Shown here piece by piece: positions 16,519 through 24,398 of a DNA stretch of 59,792 bases (its first letter is position 1; each line of letters starts with the position of its first letter). The notes beneath the pieces were generated by a model, which made no database searches, had not been told where the DNA came from, and was given only the letters and a program-made list of their open reading frames with translations. Made by a program: the position numbers and the translations under genes. Source of the stretch: Paenibacillus chondroitinus NBRC 15376. Lineage in GTDB: Bacteria; Bacillota; Bacilli; Paenibacillales; NBRC-103111. The stretch lies in NCBI RefSeq assembly GCF_004000765.1, contig NZ_BILW01000041.1:1-59792 (forward strand), given 5' to 3'.

Positions 16519-17838
16519 ATGAAAAAATTAACGATGATCAGTATGGCTGCTTTGCTCACACTTTCTGTGGTTGCAGCTGGCTGTGGTAAAAAAGAAGAGA
16601 CACCTGCGCCTGCTGCTTCAGCGGGGGCGACATCATCAGCAGCGCCTGCTGCATCCGGTAAACCTGTAACAATTAAAATGTTCCAGTTCAAAGTAGAAAT
16701 TGCGGACCAATTGGGTAAATTGGTAGCTGAATATCAAAAGCTGAATCCTAACGTGAAAATTCAAATTGATACGGTAGGCGGCGGCGCGGATTATGGCGCA
16801 GCTTTGCTGGCGAAGTTCAACTCCGGCGACAAACCGGACATTTTCAACAATGGCGGCTTCTCCGATCTTGATAAATGGATCGACAACCTGGAAGATCTTT
16901 CCGATCAACCTTGGGTTGGTGACCTTGTAGACGTGGCGAAAGAGCCAATGACCAAAAATGGTAAACTATACGGCCAACCGTTGAACCTTGAAGGTTACGG
17001 CTTCCAATACAATAAAGATTTGTTCGCGAAAGCAGGTATTACTGAGCTGCCAAAAACAATCACACAGCTGGAAGATGCCGCTAAAAAGCTGCAAGCTCAA
17101 GGGATTACACCTTTTGAAAACGGATATGGCGAGTGGTGGGTACTGGGCAATCACTTCGTAAACCTTCCTTTCGCGTATCAGAAAGATCCGAATGCTTTCA
17201 TCGATGGTTTGAACAAAGGAACAGCGAAAATTCCAGGTAACGAGCAATTTAACCAATGGGTAAATTTATTTGATCTTCAATTGAAATATGGAAACAAAAA
17301 CCCGCTGCAAACGGACTACAACACGCAAGTAACTGATTTTGCAACAGGCAAAGCGGCAATGACGCAGCAAGGTAACTGGACACAAGTCCAAATTTCCAAA
17401 ACGAACCCGGACATCAAAGTTGGCTTCTTGCCAATGCCGATCAACGATGATGCGGCTTCGAACGACAAATTGTTTGTCGGTGTTCCTAACAACTGGGTTA
17501 TTAACAAAAACTCCGCTGTGAAAGACGAAGCGAAGAAATTCCTGAACTGGATGGTAACGTCCGATGTGGGTAAAAAGTATATCACAGACGAGTTCAAATT
17601 CATCCCGGCTTTCAAATCCATTCCTGCTGACGAGAAAGTGCTTGGACCATTGGCGGCTGACATTATTACTTACAGCAAAGCTGGCAAAACATTGAGCTGG
17701 AACTGGTTCAAGTTCCCTGGCGGCGAAGCATCCAGTAAAAAATTCGGCGACATTATGCAAGGTTATGTAGCGAAGAAGTATACGAAGGACCAAATGCTTG
17801 ATGAATTCCAGAAAACATGGGATAGCTTGAAGAAGTAA
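16519..17838 (+). CDS. ABC sugar importer solute-binding lipoprotein
   Basis: The 439-residue family 1 extracellular binding protein has a lipoprotein signal peptide (MKKLTMISMAALLTLSVVAA) with lipobox VAAGC, so the mature protein is lipid-anchored outside the membrane. An Ala/Pro/Ser-rich linker precedes the binding domain (LVAEYQKLNPNVKIQI, FNSGDKPDIFNNG, GKAAMTQQGNW). It should deliver a sugar to the two permeases just upstream. It has its own promoter element and ends at a terminator. The substrate cannot be told. Confidence 0.93.
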   Translation: MKKLTMISMAALLTLSVVAAGCGKKEETPAPAASAGATSSAAPAASGKPVTIKMFQFKVEIADQLGKLVAEYQKLNPNVKIQIDTVGGGADYGAALLAKFNSGDKPDIFNNGGFSDLDKWIDNLEDLSDQPWVGDLVDVAKEPMTKNGKLYGQPLNLEGYGFQYNKDLFAKAGITELPKTITQLEDAAKKLQAQGITPFENGYGEWWVLGNHFVNLPFAYQKDPNAFIDGLNKGTAKIPGNEQFNQWVNLFDLQLKYGNKNPLQTDYNTQVTDFATGKAAMTQQGNWTQVQISKTNPDIKVGFLPMPINDDAASNDKLFVGVPNNWVINKNSAVKDEAKKFLNWMVTSDVGKKYITDEFKFIPAFKSIPADEKVLGPLAADIITYSKAGKTLSWNWFKFPGGEASSKKFGDIMQGYVAKKYTKDQMLDEFQKTWDSLKK

Positions 17839-17859
17839 TACGATATTGGATAGAAATAG

Positions 17860-17886
17860 AGCCTCAGCGCCAAAGCTGGGGCTTTT
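17860..17886 (+). terminator. Rho-independent terminator after the binding-protein gene
   Basis: AGCCTCAGC (17860-17868) pairs with GCTGGGGCT (17875-17883 region) around a 6-nt loop, followed by five T. Confidence 0.85.
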
Positions 17887-17950
17887 TGCCGTTTAACAGA
17901 AGGATGGGAGGGCTGTTACAATAAGGAGGACTGAGGAGCGGGGGGCTACG

Positions 17951-19180
17951 ATGGATTTAGGAATCAAATCTTGGTTACAAAGCAAAGGGAACACACTGCC
18001 GCAAGAGAAAAGATTAACTCGCGAAGCGGTCATTTCACTCATTATTCATTCTACTTTTCAATTTGGCGCTTCGATGTCAGGTGTGTTTCTGAACTTATAT
18101 CTCTGGCGTTTGACACACAGCGTAGCCGTGAATGGAACTTACAACATTATCGTGTACATTTTGACACCGATTGGGTTCGCCCTTGGCGGTTGGATGATCA
18201 AAAAGAAAGACAGAATGGTCTCGTACCGCTTAGGCATCATGCTGATCGGTTTATTTTACTTGAGTGTGATTATTGCGCAAGAGGCGCTTGTAAAATATTA
18301 TGTAGCGTTCGCCATTTTCAATGGTCTCGCCGCTGCTTTTTACTGGGTAGGATATCTGACGCTTATGTACGATGTGTCAACTGAGCAGAATCGTATTCGC
18401 TATCTTGCTTACAACATGATTTTTTTCACGATGGCTTCTCTGGCAGGACCGGCGCTTGCCGGGTTTATTATCCGATTAAAAGAAGGCCTCAGTGGCTATA
18501 CCATCGTTTTTGGCATCGCATTTTGTATGTTTCTGCTTGCTGCCTTGATATCTATGAAAATAAAAGCTTCGGGCGGACACCATCGCGTGTACTATTTAAA
18601 GTGGACCGGGCTCATTATGAAAAAAAACCGAGACTGGCTGAAGGCATTGCTTGGTTTTTTCGGGATGGGCTTGCTCCAAGGCACGATGTTATTCCTTCCG
18701 AACATTCTCTTGTTTCAAGTTATGCCGCGGGAAGATATCGTTGGCTATTTAGGGGTGCTTTACTCTAGTTTAAGCATAGCCATGGGCATGTTTATTTCGA
18801 AATATGCGCAGGGCAGCAAATCTCGTCTGTATCTAGCGATCTCCACGATCGGGTATCTGGTCGGTGTGTCGCTTTTATTAGGAAGCATCACGATTTGGAC
18901 TGTCGTAGGATTTATGATTTTATATTCGGTCTTTTCGCCGCTGCAAGGCAACACCATGACGGGTTACTATTACGGGCTCATCGCGAAATTGCCGCTTAAG
19001 GGCGAATTGAAAGTCGAAAGCGTTGTCGTTCGAGAGCTTTTTCTAAACGTAGGGCGTGTTATTTCCATTTTTTGCTTCATTACATTTGGCAGTGATTTGG
19101 AAGGCGGGATGATTCCGTGGATTCTGATGATCGCCTCTCTCACGCAATTTGCTTTGGTCTGGTCTATTAAGAATCGTTAA
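17951..19180 (+). CDS. Major facilitator superfamily transporter
   Basis: The 409-residue protein is almost wholly hydrophobic, with about 12 predicted transmembrane helices and a central charged loop near residues 200-225. The segment GWMIKKKDRMVSYRLG between helices 2 and 3 matches the MFS loop signature position. No closer family can be named, and substrate and direction of transport are unknown. A G-rich ribosome site precedes the ATG. It is followed after 69 nt by a thioredoxin-reductase-like gene in the same direction, which may be co-transcribed. Confidence 0.85.
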   Translation: MDLGIKSWLQSKGNTLPQEKRLTREAVISLIIHSTFQFGASMSGVFLNLYLWRLTHSVAVNGTYNIIVYILTPIGFALGGWMIKKKDRMVSYRLGIMLIGLFYLSVIIAQEALVKYYVAFAIFNGLAAAFYWVGYLTLMYDVSTEQNRIRYLAYNMIFFTMASLAGPALAGFIIRLKEGLSGYTIVFGIAFCMFLLAALISMKIKASGGHHRVYYLKWTGLIMKKNRDWLKALLGFFGMGLLQGTMLFLPNILLFQVMPREDIVGYLGVLYSSLSIAMGMFISKYAQGSKSRLYLAISTIGYLVGVSLLLGSITIWTVVGFMILYSVFSPLQGNTMTGYYYGLIAKLPLKGELKVESVVVRELFLNVGRVISIFCFITFGSDLEGGMIPWILMIASLTQFALVWSIKNR

Positions 19181-19249
19181 CATGAGCATGAAAGCGCCCT
19201 AACCCGGTTATCCTAGGGATAGATAATAGGAGAAGAGGGACATCAGGTC

Positions 19250-20200
19250 ATGGAACAGTATGACAGTATAATTGTTGGCGGAGGCATCGCCGGACTTCAG
19301 GCGGCCATTCAGCTTGGCAGATATGAACACCGCGTTCTTGTGATTGATGCCGGCTATGGCAGGTCAACCTTGTGCAAAAGCTATCACAATCTTCTAGGTT
19401 GGCCAGATGGCGTTTCAGGCGAAGAGCTTCGCAGGCTGGGAAGGCTGCAGGCCGAGAGGTTGGGGGTAGCTTTTGCCCAGGATGAAGTTGTGCAAGCGGT
19501 GAATAAGGGAAAGCCAGGCGATGGCTTTGAGTTATGGGGGAAGTCCGGTAAAGGTTATGAAGCGCCGACGCTGCTGCTTGCGACAGGATTGATGGACCGT
19601 ATCCCTGAGATTCCAGGGTTAAAGCCCTGTCTCGGATTAACGATTTATGTCTGCCCGGATTGCGATGGTTATGAAATAAAAAATAAAGAGACGATCGTGA
19701 TGGGTTCAGGTGATGTCGGAGCCGCAATGGCACTGAAGCTCAGCCTTCGCACGGATAAGCTGACTTATGTTAACCATGGCTTGTGCGCTGTAAAAGGCAG
19801 CCATTTGGAAGAGCTTAAGAAAAAAGGGATCACTTACATAGCGGATGATATTCAAGAGGTGCTTGGGCAGGAAAACGGGCTTTTTGGAGGGCTTGTGACC
19901 GTTAATGGGAAACGTCTGCAAGCGGAGCGCGGATTCATTGCTTTTGGTGGAAATGAAGTGAAATCGGATCTGGCTCGTCAGCTGGGTGCGGAACGATTGG
20001 AAAATCGGCACATCATGACCGATGCCCGTTCCAAAATGACCAGTGTGCCGTTCCTCTGGGCAGCCGGTGACGTAGGCGTACATGCGGAGCAGGTCACGAT
20101 TGCGATGGGCGAGGGCGCACAAGCCGCGATCTGGATGAACAAGGTGCTGCTCATGTTAAAAGAAGAAGCGAACGCCCATAAAGTGGTCGTTCGCTCTTAA
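19250..20200 (+). CDS. Thioredoxin-reductase-like FAD/NAD(P)H oxidoreductase
   Basis: The 316-residue protein has an N-terminal FAD-binding GGGIAGLQAA motif (about 10-19), an NAD(P)-binding GSGDVGAAMA motif (about 150-160), and LWAAGDVG near 270, the second FAD motif. Cys135-Pro-Asp-Cys138 falls exactly where E. coli TrxB has its redox-active CxxC. The Pro-Asp dipeptide is unusual, since canonical TrxB has Ala-Thr. It may reduce thioredoxin, or a different disulfide partner. Its 3' end overlaps the convergent DUF2161 gene by a few bases. Confidence 0.85.
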   Translation: MEQYDSIIVGGGIAGLQAAIQLGRYEHRVLVIDAGYGRSTLCKSYHNLLGWPDGVSGEELRRLGRLQAERLGVAFAQDEVVQAVNKGKPGDGFELWGKSGKGYEAPTLLLATGLMDRIPEIPGLKPCLGLTIYVCPDCDGYEIKNKETIVMGSGDVGAAMALKLSLRTDKLTYVNHGLCAVKGSHLEELKKKGITYIADDIQEVLGQENGLFGGLVTVNGKRLQAERGFIAFGGNEVKSDLARQLGAERLENRHIMTDARSKMTSVPFLWAAGDVGVHAEQVTIAMGEGAQAAIWMNKVLLMLKEEANAHKVVVRS

Positions 20201-20916
20201 GAATTTGGTGCTTCGGCAGGGGAAAAAGCAGTTGTAACGTGAACGTAGTCCGCCAAAGCTTTTTCACCGAGCGGGGTAATGTGATAGATGCCGCGGCTTT
20301 GGCGAACGAACCAGCGATAGTAGTTTTTTTGGAGCAGGGAACTGACGGCTTTGTTATTCGTCAGGTCCCGCAGCTTCCGCGGACTGAGAGGTCCATGCTC
20401 ACGCATCAAATAGGCGCAATGCAGCGATTTCTCACGATAAGCGGTCATTAGCTTTTGCTGGGAGCTGCCTCCTACGTTGTAGTCGCCGCTGCGTTCATGA
20501 AATTCATTGACGACTTTTAAAGCTGCTCTTTTGTTATGACGTAATGTATAAGGCGTAGGCTCGCAGACGAGATCGACTGCGGGTTTTTTGCGTTTGTAGA
20601 ATTGTACGGTCAAGACGCCAAGCCCCAGCATACGGCAGAGACGCCGGATATCCTCCCACTGCAAGCGATGTGGAGCTTTCCCTTTGTTAGGCAATTCGAA
20701 AGCGACATATACTTGCTCCGTTAGACGAAGCCGGTCGATACCTTGCACAAGAAGCGGAATGTTAAAGCTTTTTTTGAGCTCTACGACGATAGGGGGCTCA
20801 TCCCCGCGAATGGCGACTAGGTCACAATGTTTCACTTCTCCGCGAACGGCATAGCCGCGATCTTCGAAATATTGTTTCACCGGAGCGTAGAGCTCCGTTT
20901 CGGTTTGAATAGGCAT
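20197..20916 (-). CDS. DUF2161 family protein with PD-(D/E)XK nuclease-like core
   Basis: The 239-residue protein begins MPIQTETELYAPVKQYFEDRGY and carries CDLVAIRGDEPPIVVELKKS, where the Asp and the Glu-X-Lys match a PD-(D/E)XK nuclease core. The second half is basic and includes a winged-helix-like segment near the C-terminus. Databases often call the family a phosphodiesterase; its role is not known to me. The open frame extends much further upstream, but the ATG at 20916 follows GGAGGAG and gives the conserved start. A minus-strand -10-like TATAAT lies at 20960-20965. Confidence 0.8.
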   Translation of the reverse strand: MPIQTETELYAPVKQYFEDRGYAVRGEVKHCDLVAIRGDEPPIVVELKKSFNIPLLVQGIDRLRLTEQVYVAFELPNKGKAPHRLQWEDIRRLCRMLGLGVLTVQFYKRKKPAVDLVCEPTPYTLRHNKRAALKVVNEFHERSGDYNVGGSSQQKLMTAYREKSLHCAYLMREHGPLSPRKLRDLTNNKAVSSLLQKNYYRWFVRQSRGIYHITPLGEKALADYVHVTTAFSPAEAPNS

Positions 20917-21087
20917 GATGGATATTCTCCTCCTACTTGCGATGAAGGCAGTGTGTATCATTATAGCACAGGTTTTGTTAAAATAGGGGAAGAAGTACTT
21001 GTACGTACATCTTGAGATGGCTGATGAGATCATATGTGACGGAGCAAGCAAAAATTTGGTTTGGAGATGGAGAGGGGATATTGAGGG

Positions 21088-22392
21088 ATGAGTGAGGTTT
21101 TGGATACATGGCTTGGTCGTACGATTGATTGCCCTTGTGGACAAAAGCATGAAGTTCCGATTCGACGTATCGTGATTGAGCGAGATGCGCTGGGGCAGGT
21201 GGCCGGTTATGTGAAAGAAGCCGGATATTGTGAAGTTACGCTTGTTGCGGACGAGAAGACGTATCAAGCGGCGGGCGTGAAGCTGCGCGGACTGCTGGAA
21301 GCCGCGCAAGTCAAGGTCAGCATCAGCGTGATCCGTGAGAACGCGATGGGTGAAGTTGCCGCCGATGAGGAAGCAATCGTTCAGCTGCTGCTGGACACGC
21401 CACTATCGTCGGAGGTTCTGGTTGCCGTGGGGGCGGGAACCCTGCACGACATCGTGCGCTTCGCGGCTCACCGCACGAAGCGGCCTTTCTTGTCTGTGCC
21501 GACAGCGCCATCCGTCGACGGCTTTGCTTCCGTCGGCGCGCCGCTGATCGTGCGCGGCTTCAAAACCACGATTCCGGCAAGTTCACCGGAAGCGATTTTT
21601 GCCGATCTCGCGCTGCTCGCGGAAGCGCCGCAAGCGATGATCGCAGCCGGCCTCGGCGACATGCTCGGCAAGCATACTTCGCTTGCGGACTGGTCGCTTG
21701 GCCGTGTGCTGCTTGACGAGCACTACTGCGAGCTGAGCGCGCAGTTGACGTTGGAAGCCGTGGAGCTCTGCACGGCTCACTTGGACGAGATCGCGCAGCG
21801 CACGGATCTCGGCATGTTAAAGCTGATGGAAGGCCTGCTGCTGTCCGGCCTTTCCATGCTTATGGTCGGCCACTCGCGGCCGGCCTCCGGAGCTGAGCAC
21901 CATCTCTCCCACTATTGGGAGATGGTGCTTCTGCAGCAGCGCCGCCGGGCGCTGCTGCACGGCGCGAAGGTCGGCGTCGCGACCGTGATGATGGCGCAGC
22001 GCTATGCGTCGCTGCGGGACATCACGGCCGCTGAGGCCGCTGCGCGCCTAGCGCAAAGCCAGGCCCCGAGCCGGGAGACGGATGCGGAGCGCATCCGCGG
22101 GGCCTACGGGGCCATGGCCGAGCAAGTCATCGCCGAGAATTTTCCGGCGGATGGCGGTGTTGTTGATAGCGAGGCGCTGAAAGCGCGCATCGCTATGCGC
22201 TGGGGCGATGTGCAGGCCATCGCCCGCGCGGTCCCTGCACCCGAGCAGCTGGCTGCTTGGCTCGGGGCTGTGCAGGGACCGGTTGCGCCGGAGCAGCTCG
22301 GCGTGGAGCCGGAGCTGGTCGCGGCGTCACTGCGGGATGCGCTGTTCGTGCGCAACCGGTTTACGGTTTTGCGTTTACTGCGACTGCTGTAA
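21088..22392 (+). CDS. egsA: sn-glycerol-1-phosphate dehydrogenase EgsA/AraM
   Basis: The 434-residue NAD(P)H enzyme reduces dihydroxyacetone phosphate to sn-glycerol-1-phosphate, feeding the PcrB-type prenyl ether lipid pathway of Firmicutes. Family marks are VAVGAGTLHDIVRFAAHR, LSVPTAPSVDGFASVGAPL, the metal ligand Asp in GLGDMLGK, and the His ligands in MVGHSRPASGAEHHLSH and LLHGAKVG. GAGAGGGGATATTGAGGG precedes the ATG. Base composition changes inside the gene: the first 150 nt are near 45% GC, the remainder about 65-73% by eye. A perfect palindrome TGTACGTACA (21000-21009) lies upstream. Confidence 0.93.
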   Translation: MSEVLDTWLGRTIDCPCGQKHEVPIRRIVIERDALGQVAGYVKEAGYCEVTLVADEKTYQAAGVKLRGLLEAAQVKVSISVIRENAMGEVAADEEAIVQLLLDTPLSSEVLVAVGAGTLHDIVRFAAHRTKRPFLSVPTAPSVDGFASVGAPLIVRGFKTTIPASSPEAIFADLALLAEAPQAMIAAGLGDMLGKHTSLADWSLGRVLLDEHYCELSAQLTLEAVELCTAHLDEIAQRTDLGMLKLMEGLLLSGLSMLMVGHSRPASGAEHHLSHYWEMVLLQQRRRALLHGAKVGVATVMMAQRYASLRDITAAEAAARLAQSQAPSRETDAERIRGAYGAMAEQVIAENFPADGGVVDSEALKARIAMRWGDVQAIARAVPAPEQLAAWLGAVQGPVAPEQLGVEPELVAASLRDALFVRNRFTVLRLLRLL

Positions 22393-22402
22393 ACGATGTT
22401 TG

Positions 22403-22447
22403 GGACGCCCGGGGAGGAGTTGCGTTTGCTCCTCTGGGCGTCTTTTT
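22403..22447 (+). terminator. Rho-independent terminator after egsA
   Basis: GACGCCC and GGGCGTC form the base of a stem extended by GGGAGGAG and GCTCCTC, followed by five T ending at 22447. Confidence 0.88.
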
Positions 22448-22472
22448 GTTGTATTCCAGCGAAGTCGGATAG

Positions 22473-22659
22473 TCTCATTGGATGAATGCCAATGAGAGGG
22501 CGGAAATGACGGCTAAAATAGCGATCCCATTGGACTAAATCCGATCAGATGATCGAATTTAGTCCAATGGGGTGTTTTGAAGGAGGGACATTGGATTTCG
22601 TCCAATGCAAGGTAGTAAATATGGCTAGAAAAGGCACTTGCATTGGATTTCATCCAATG
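22473..22659 (+). repeat. Cluster of four palindromes sharing the core ATTGGA / TCCAAT
   Basis: Hairpin 1 pairs TCTCATTGG (22473-22481) with CCAATGAGA (22489-22497). Hairpin 2 is a nearly perfect 22-bp inverted repeat with a 2-nt loop (22526-22571), starting CCCATTGGACTAAAT. Hairpins 3 (22589-22607) and 4 (22641-22659) pair CATTGGA with TCCAATG around 5-nt loops TTTCG and TTTCA. No gene or transposase is seen. A further terminator follows at 22788. Confidence 0.7.
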
Positions 22660-22787
22660 AAAAGCGAGGATGCTAGTTGAGAAGCAAAAGTAGAAGTAAC
22701 AGAGCAAGTATCTAGAGAACGCAGGATAGGAGAAGGGGCTAGATAGGTAGCTAGAGAAACAGCAGTAGCAGAGCAACTGTCTACCCA

Positions 22788-22825
22788 AAAGACCGTCAGA
22801 CTAACCGTCTGAACGGTCTTTTTTT
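22788..22825 (+). terminator. Terminator with no recognisable gene upstream
   Basis: AAAGACCGTCAGAC (22788-22801) pairs with GTCTGAACGGTCTTT (22806-22820), followed by T to 22825. The nearest upstream coding stop is egsA, about 400 nt away and already terminated. It therefore either closes an untranslated transcript from the palindrome cluster or insulates the carbohydrate operon. The stretch 22660-22787 shows no gene. Confidence 0.75.
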
Positions 22826-22891
22826 GATGGTCGCACAAGGAGTAACTGGAATTTCCATTTGTAAGCTTGCTAATCCACAAAAGTGAAAAGT

Positions 22892-22953
22892 GTAAAAAAT
22901 CACAACCCCGCTAAATTTTTGCCATCCCTTTAATTCGGATTGTTTTCTATACT
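22892..22953 (+). promoter_or_regulatory. Copy 1 of the 38-bp island element, before the GH4 operon
   Basis: The element (22892-22929) has the pattern RTAAAAAATSACA, about 9 variable bases, then AA-N-TTT and CCAT. It is followed after 18 nt by the -10 TATACT (22948-22953). The -35 region is poor, as in an activated promoter. The same layout recurs at 32475, 36070 and 37819. The GH4 start lies 46 nt after the -10. Confidence 0.6.
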
Positions 22954-22999
22954 TGTAGCGTATGCATGAATGGATGATGGTGAGGAGGAGCAAAGCACA

Positions 23000-24385
23000 A
23001 TGAAATTCAATAACGGGAAAGTTAATGAGATACAAATTGCTTATATTGGTGGGGGCTCCATGTATTGGGCCAAAAATCTCATTGCGGATCTTGCGCTGGA
23101 TGAACAATTGTCCGGTACGATTCGGTTGTATGACCTTGACTACGACAAAGCCAAAAATAACGAGAAATTGGGCAACTCGGTTTCGGATTATGCCGAAACG
23201 AGGTCCAGATGGACCTACAAGGCTTATCCGACGCTGAAGGAAGCGTTGAGCGGTTGTGACTTTGTGTTCATCTCGATTCTTCCCGGAACGTTCACGGAGA
23301 TGGCCTCCGATGTGCATGAACCGGAAAAATACGGCATTTACCAAGCGGTTGGTGATACGACTGGACCGGGAGGGCTGGTTAGAGCGCTGCGGACGATTCC
23401 GATGTATTTGCAAATTGCCCAAGCCATTGAGCGTTTTTCGCCGGATGCTTGGGTGTTTAATTATACGAATCCGATGACGCTTTGTACGAGAACGCTCTAT
23501 GAAGTGTTTCCAGGAATTAAGGCGCTCGGTTGCTGTCACGAAATTTTTGGAACGCAGGGATTATTGATTCGCATGCTGCGTGACATGGAAGGCATAGAGG
23601 GCGTGCACCGGGATGAAGTGAAAGTGAATGTGCAGGGCATTAATCATTTTACTTGGATTGATCAAGCCACGTACCAAAATATCGATCTGCTCCCGATGTA
23701 TCGGAAGTTTGTAGATAAGTATTACGAGACGGGCTTCGAGCATAACAAAGATGCCTGGATGACGAACACATACACGGCCGCTAACCGAGTGAAGTTTGAT
23801 TTGTTCCGTCGTTACGGGATTATTGCGGCGGCAGGCGATCGCCATCTGGCAGAATTTATGCCTCCTTGGTACATGAAGGACCCGGAAACGGTTCGCTACT
23901 GGAAGTTTGGCTTGACGACGGTCGCAAGCCGTGTGGAGAAGCACATGGCGACGGAGCTTTTTTACCGCAAGCTGCTTAGCGGAGAAGAGAAGCTGCCGCT
24001 GAAGGCATCGGGAGAGGAAGAAGTTAGACAGCTCAAAGGATTAATCGGCCTTCAGCCCTTTGTTACGAATGTCAACGTTCCGAATGTGGGTCAAATGAAG
24101 GGGATTCCGCTCGGAGCGGTTGTGGAGACGAATGCCTATTTCTCAGCGAACAGTCTGCGTCCTGTTTATTCAGGCGAGCTTCCGCCCGCTGTGCATAATC
24201 TGGTGCTGCAGCACACGGTGAATCAAGAGCTTATTTTGAAGGCCGCTCTACAAAAGGATAAGGCGTTAGCCTTCAATGCTTTCGTGAATGACCCGCTTGT
24301 GAACATCGATGTGAACGAGGCGGAGATGTTGTTCGAGCAGATGCTGCAAAATACGAAATCGTATTTGCCGGGATGGAACATCTAA
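23000..24385 (+). CDS. Glycoside hydrolase family 4 (alpha-galactosidase/alpha-glucosidase type)
   Basis: The 461-residue cytoplasmic enzyme belongs to the NAD+- and Mn2+-dependent GH4 family, which cleaves glycosides by oxidation and elimination. It shows the NAD motif IAYIGGGSMYWAKNLI near residues 12-27, NYTNPM, Cys178-Cys179-His in GCCHEIFG, and His216 in GINHFTW; the Cys and His are the metal ligands. Sequence alone does not decide between alpha-galactosides, alpha-glucosides and alpha-galacturonides. The ATG at 23000, 9 nt after GAGGAGGAG, is preferred over an upstream start at 22970. It is the first gene of the large island. Confidence 0.9.
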   Translation: MKFNNGKVNEIQIAYIGGGSMYWAKNLIADLALDEQLSGTIRLYDLDYDKAKNNEKLGNSVSDYAETRSRWTYKAYPTLKEALSGCDFVFISILPGTFTEMASDVHEPEKYGIYQAVGDTTGPGGLVRALRTIPMYLQIAQAIERFSPDAWVFNYTNPMTLCTRTLYEVFPGIKALGCCHEIFGTQGLLIRMLRDMEGIEGVHRDEVKVNVQGINHFTWIDQATYQNIDLLPMYRKFVDKYYETGFEHNKDAWMTNTYTAANRVKFDLFRRYGIIAAAGDRHLAEFMPPWYMKDPETVRYWKFGLTTVASRVEKHMATELFYRKLLSGEEKLPLKASGEEEVRQLKGLIGLQPFVTNVNVPNVGQMKGIPLGAVVETNAYFSANSLRPVYSGELPPAVHNLVLQHTVNQELILKAALQKDKALAFNAFVNDPLVNIDVNEAEMLFEQMLQNTKSYLPGWNI

Positions 24386-24398
24386 TGGCGGTCCGATC

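Noticed and set aside
20917..21309. N-terminal extension of the DUF2161 frame upstream of 20916
   Set aside because: It overlaps the divergent egsA start, lacks conserved sequence, and a GGAGGAG site marks the internal ATG.
22513..22788. Minus-strand open frame of 91 codons
   Set aside because: Runs through the palindrome cluster, has an odd Cys/Phe/Ser-rich composition and no ribosome site.
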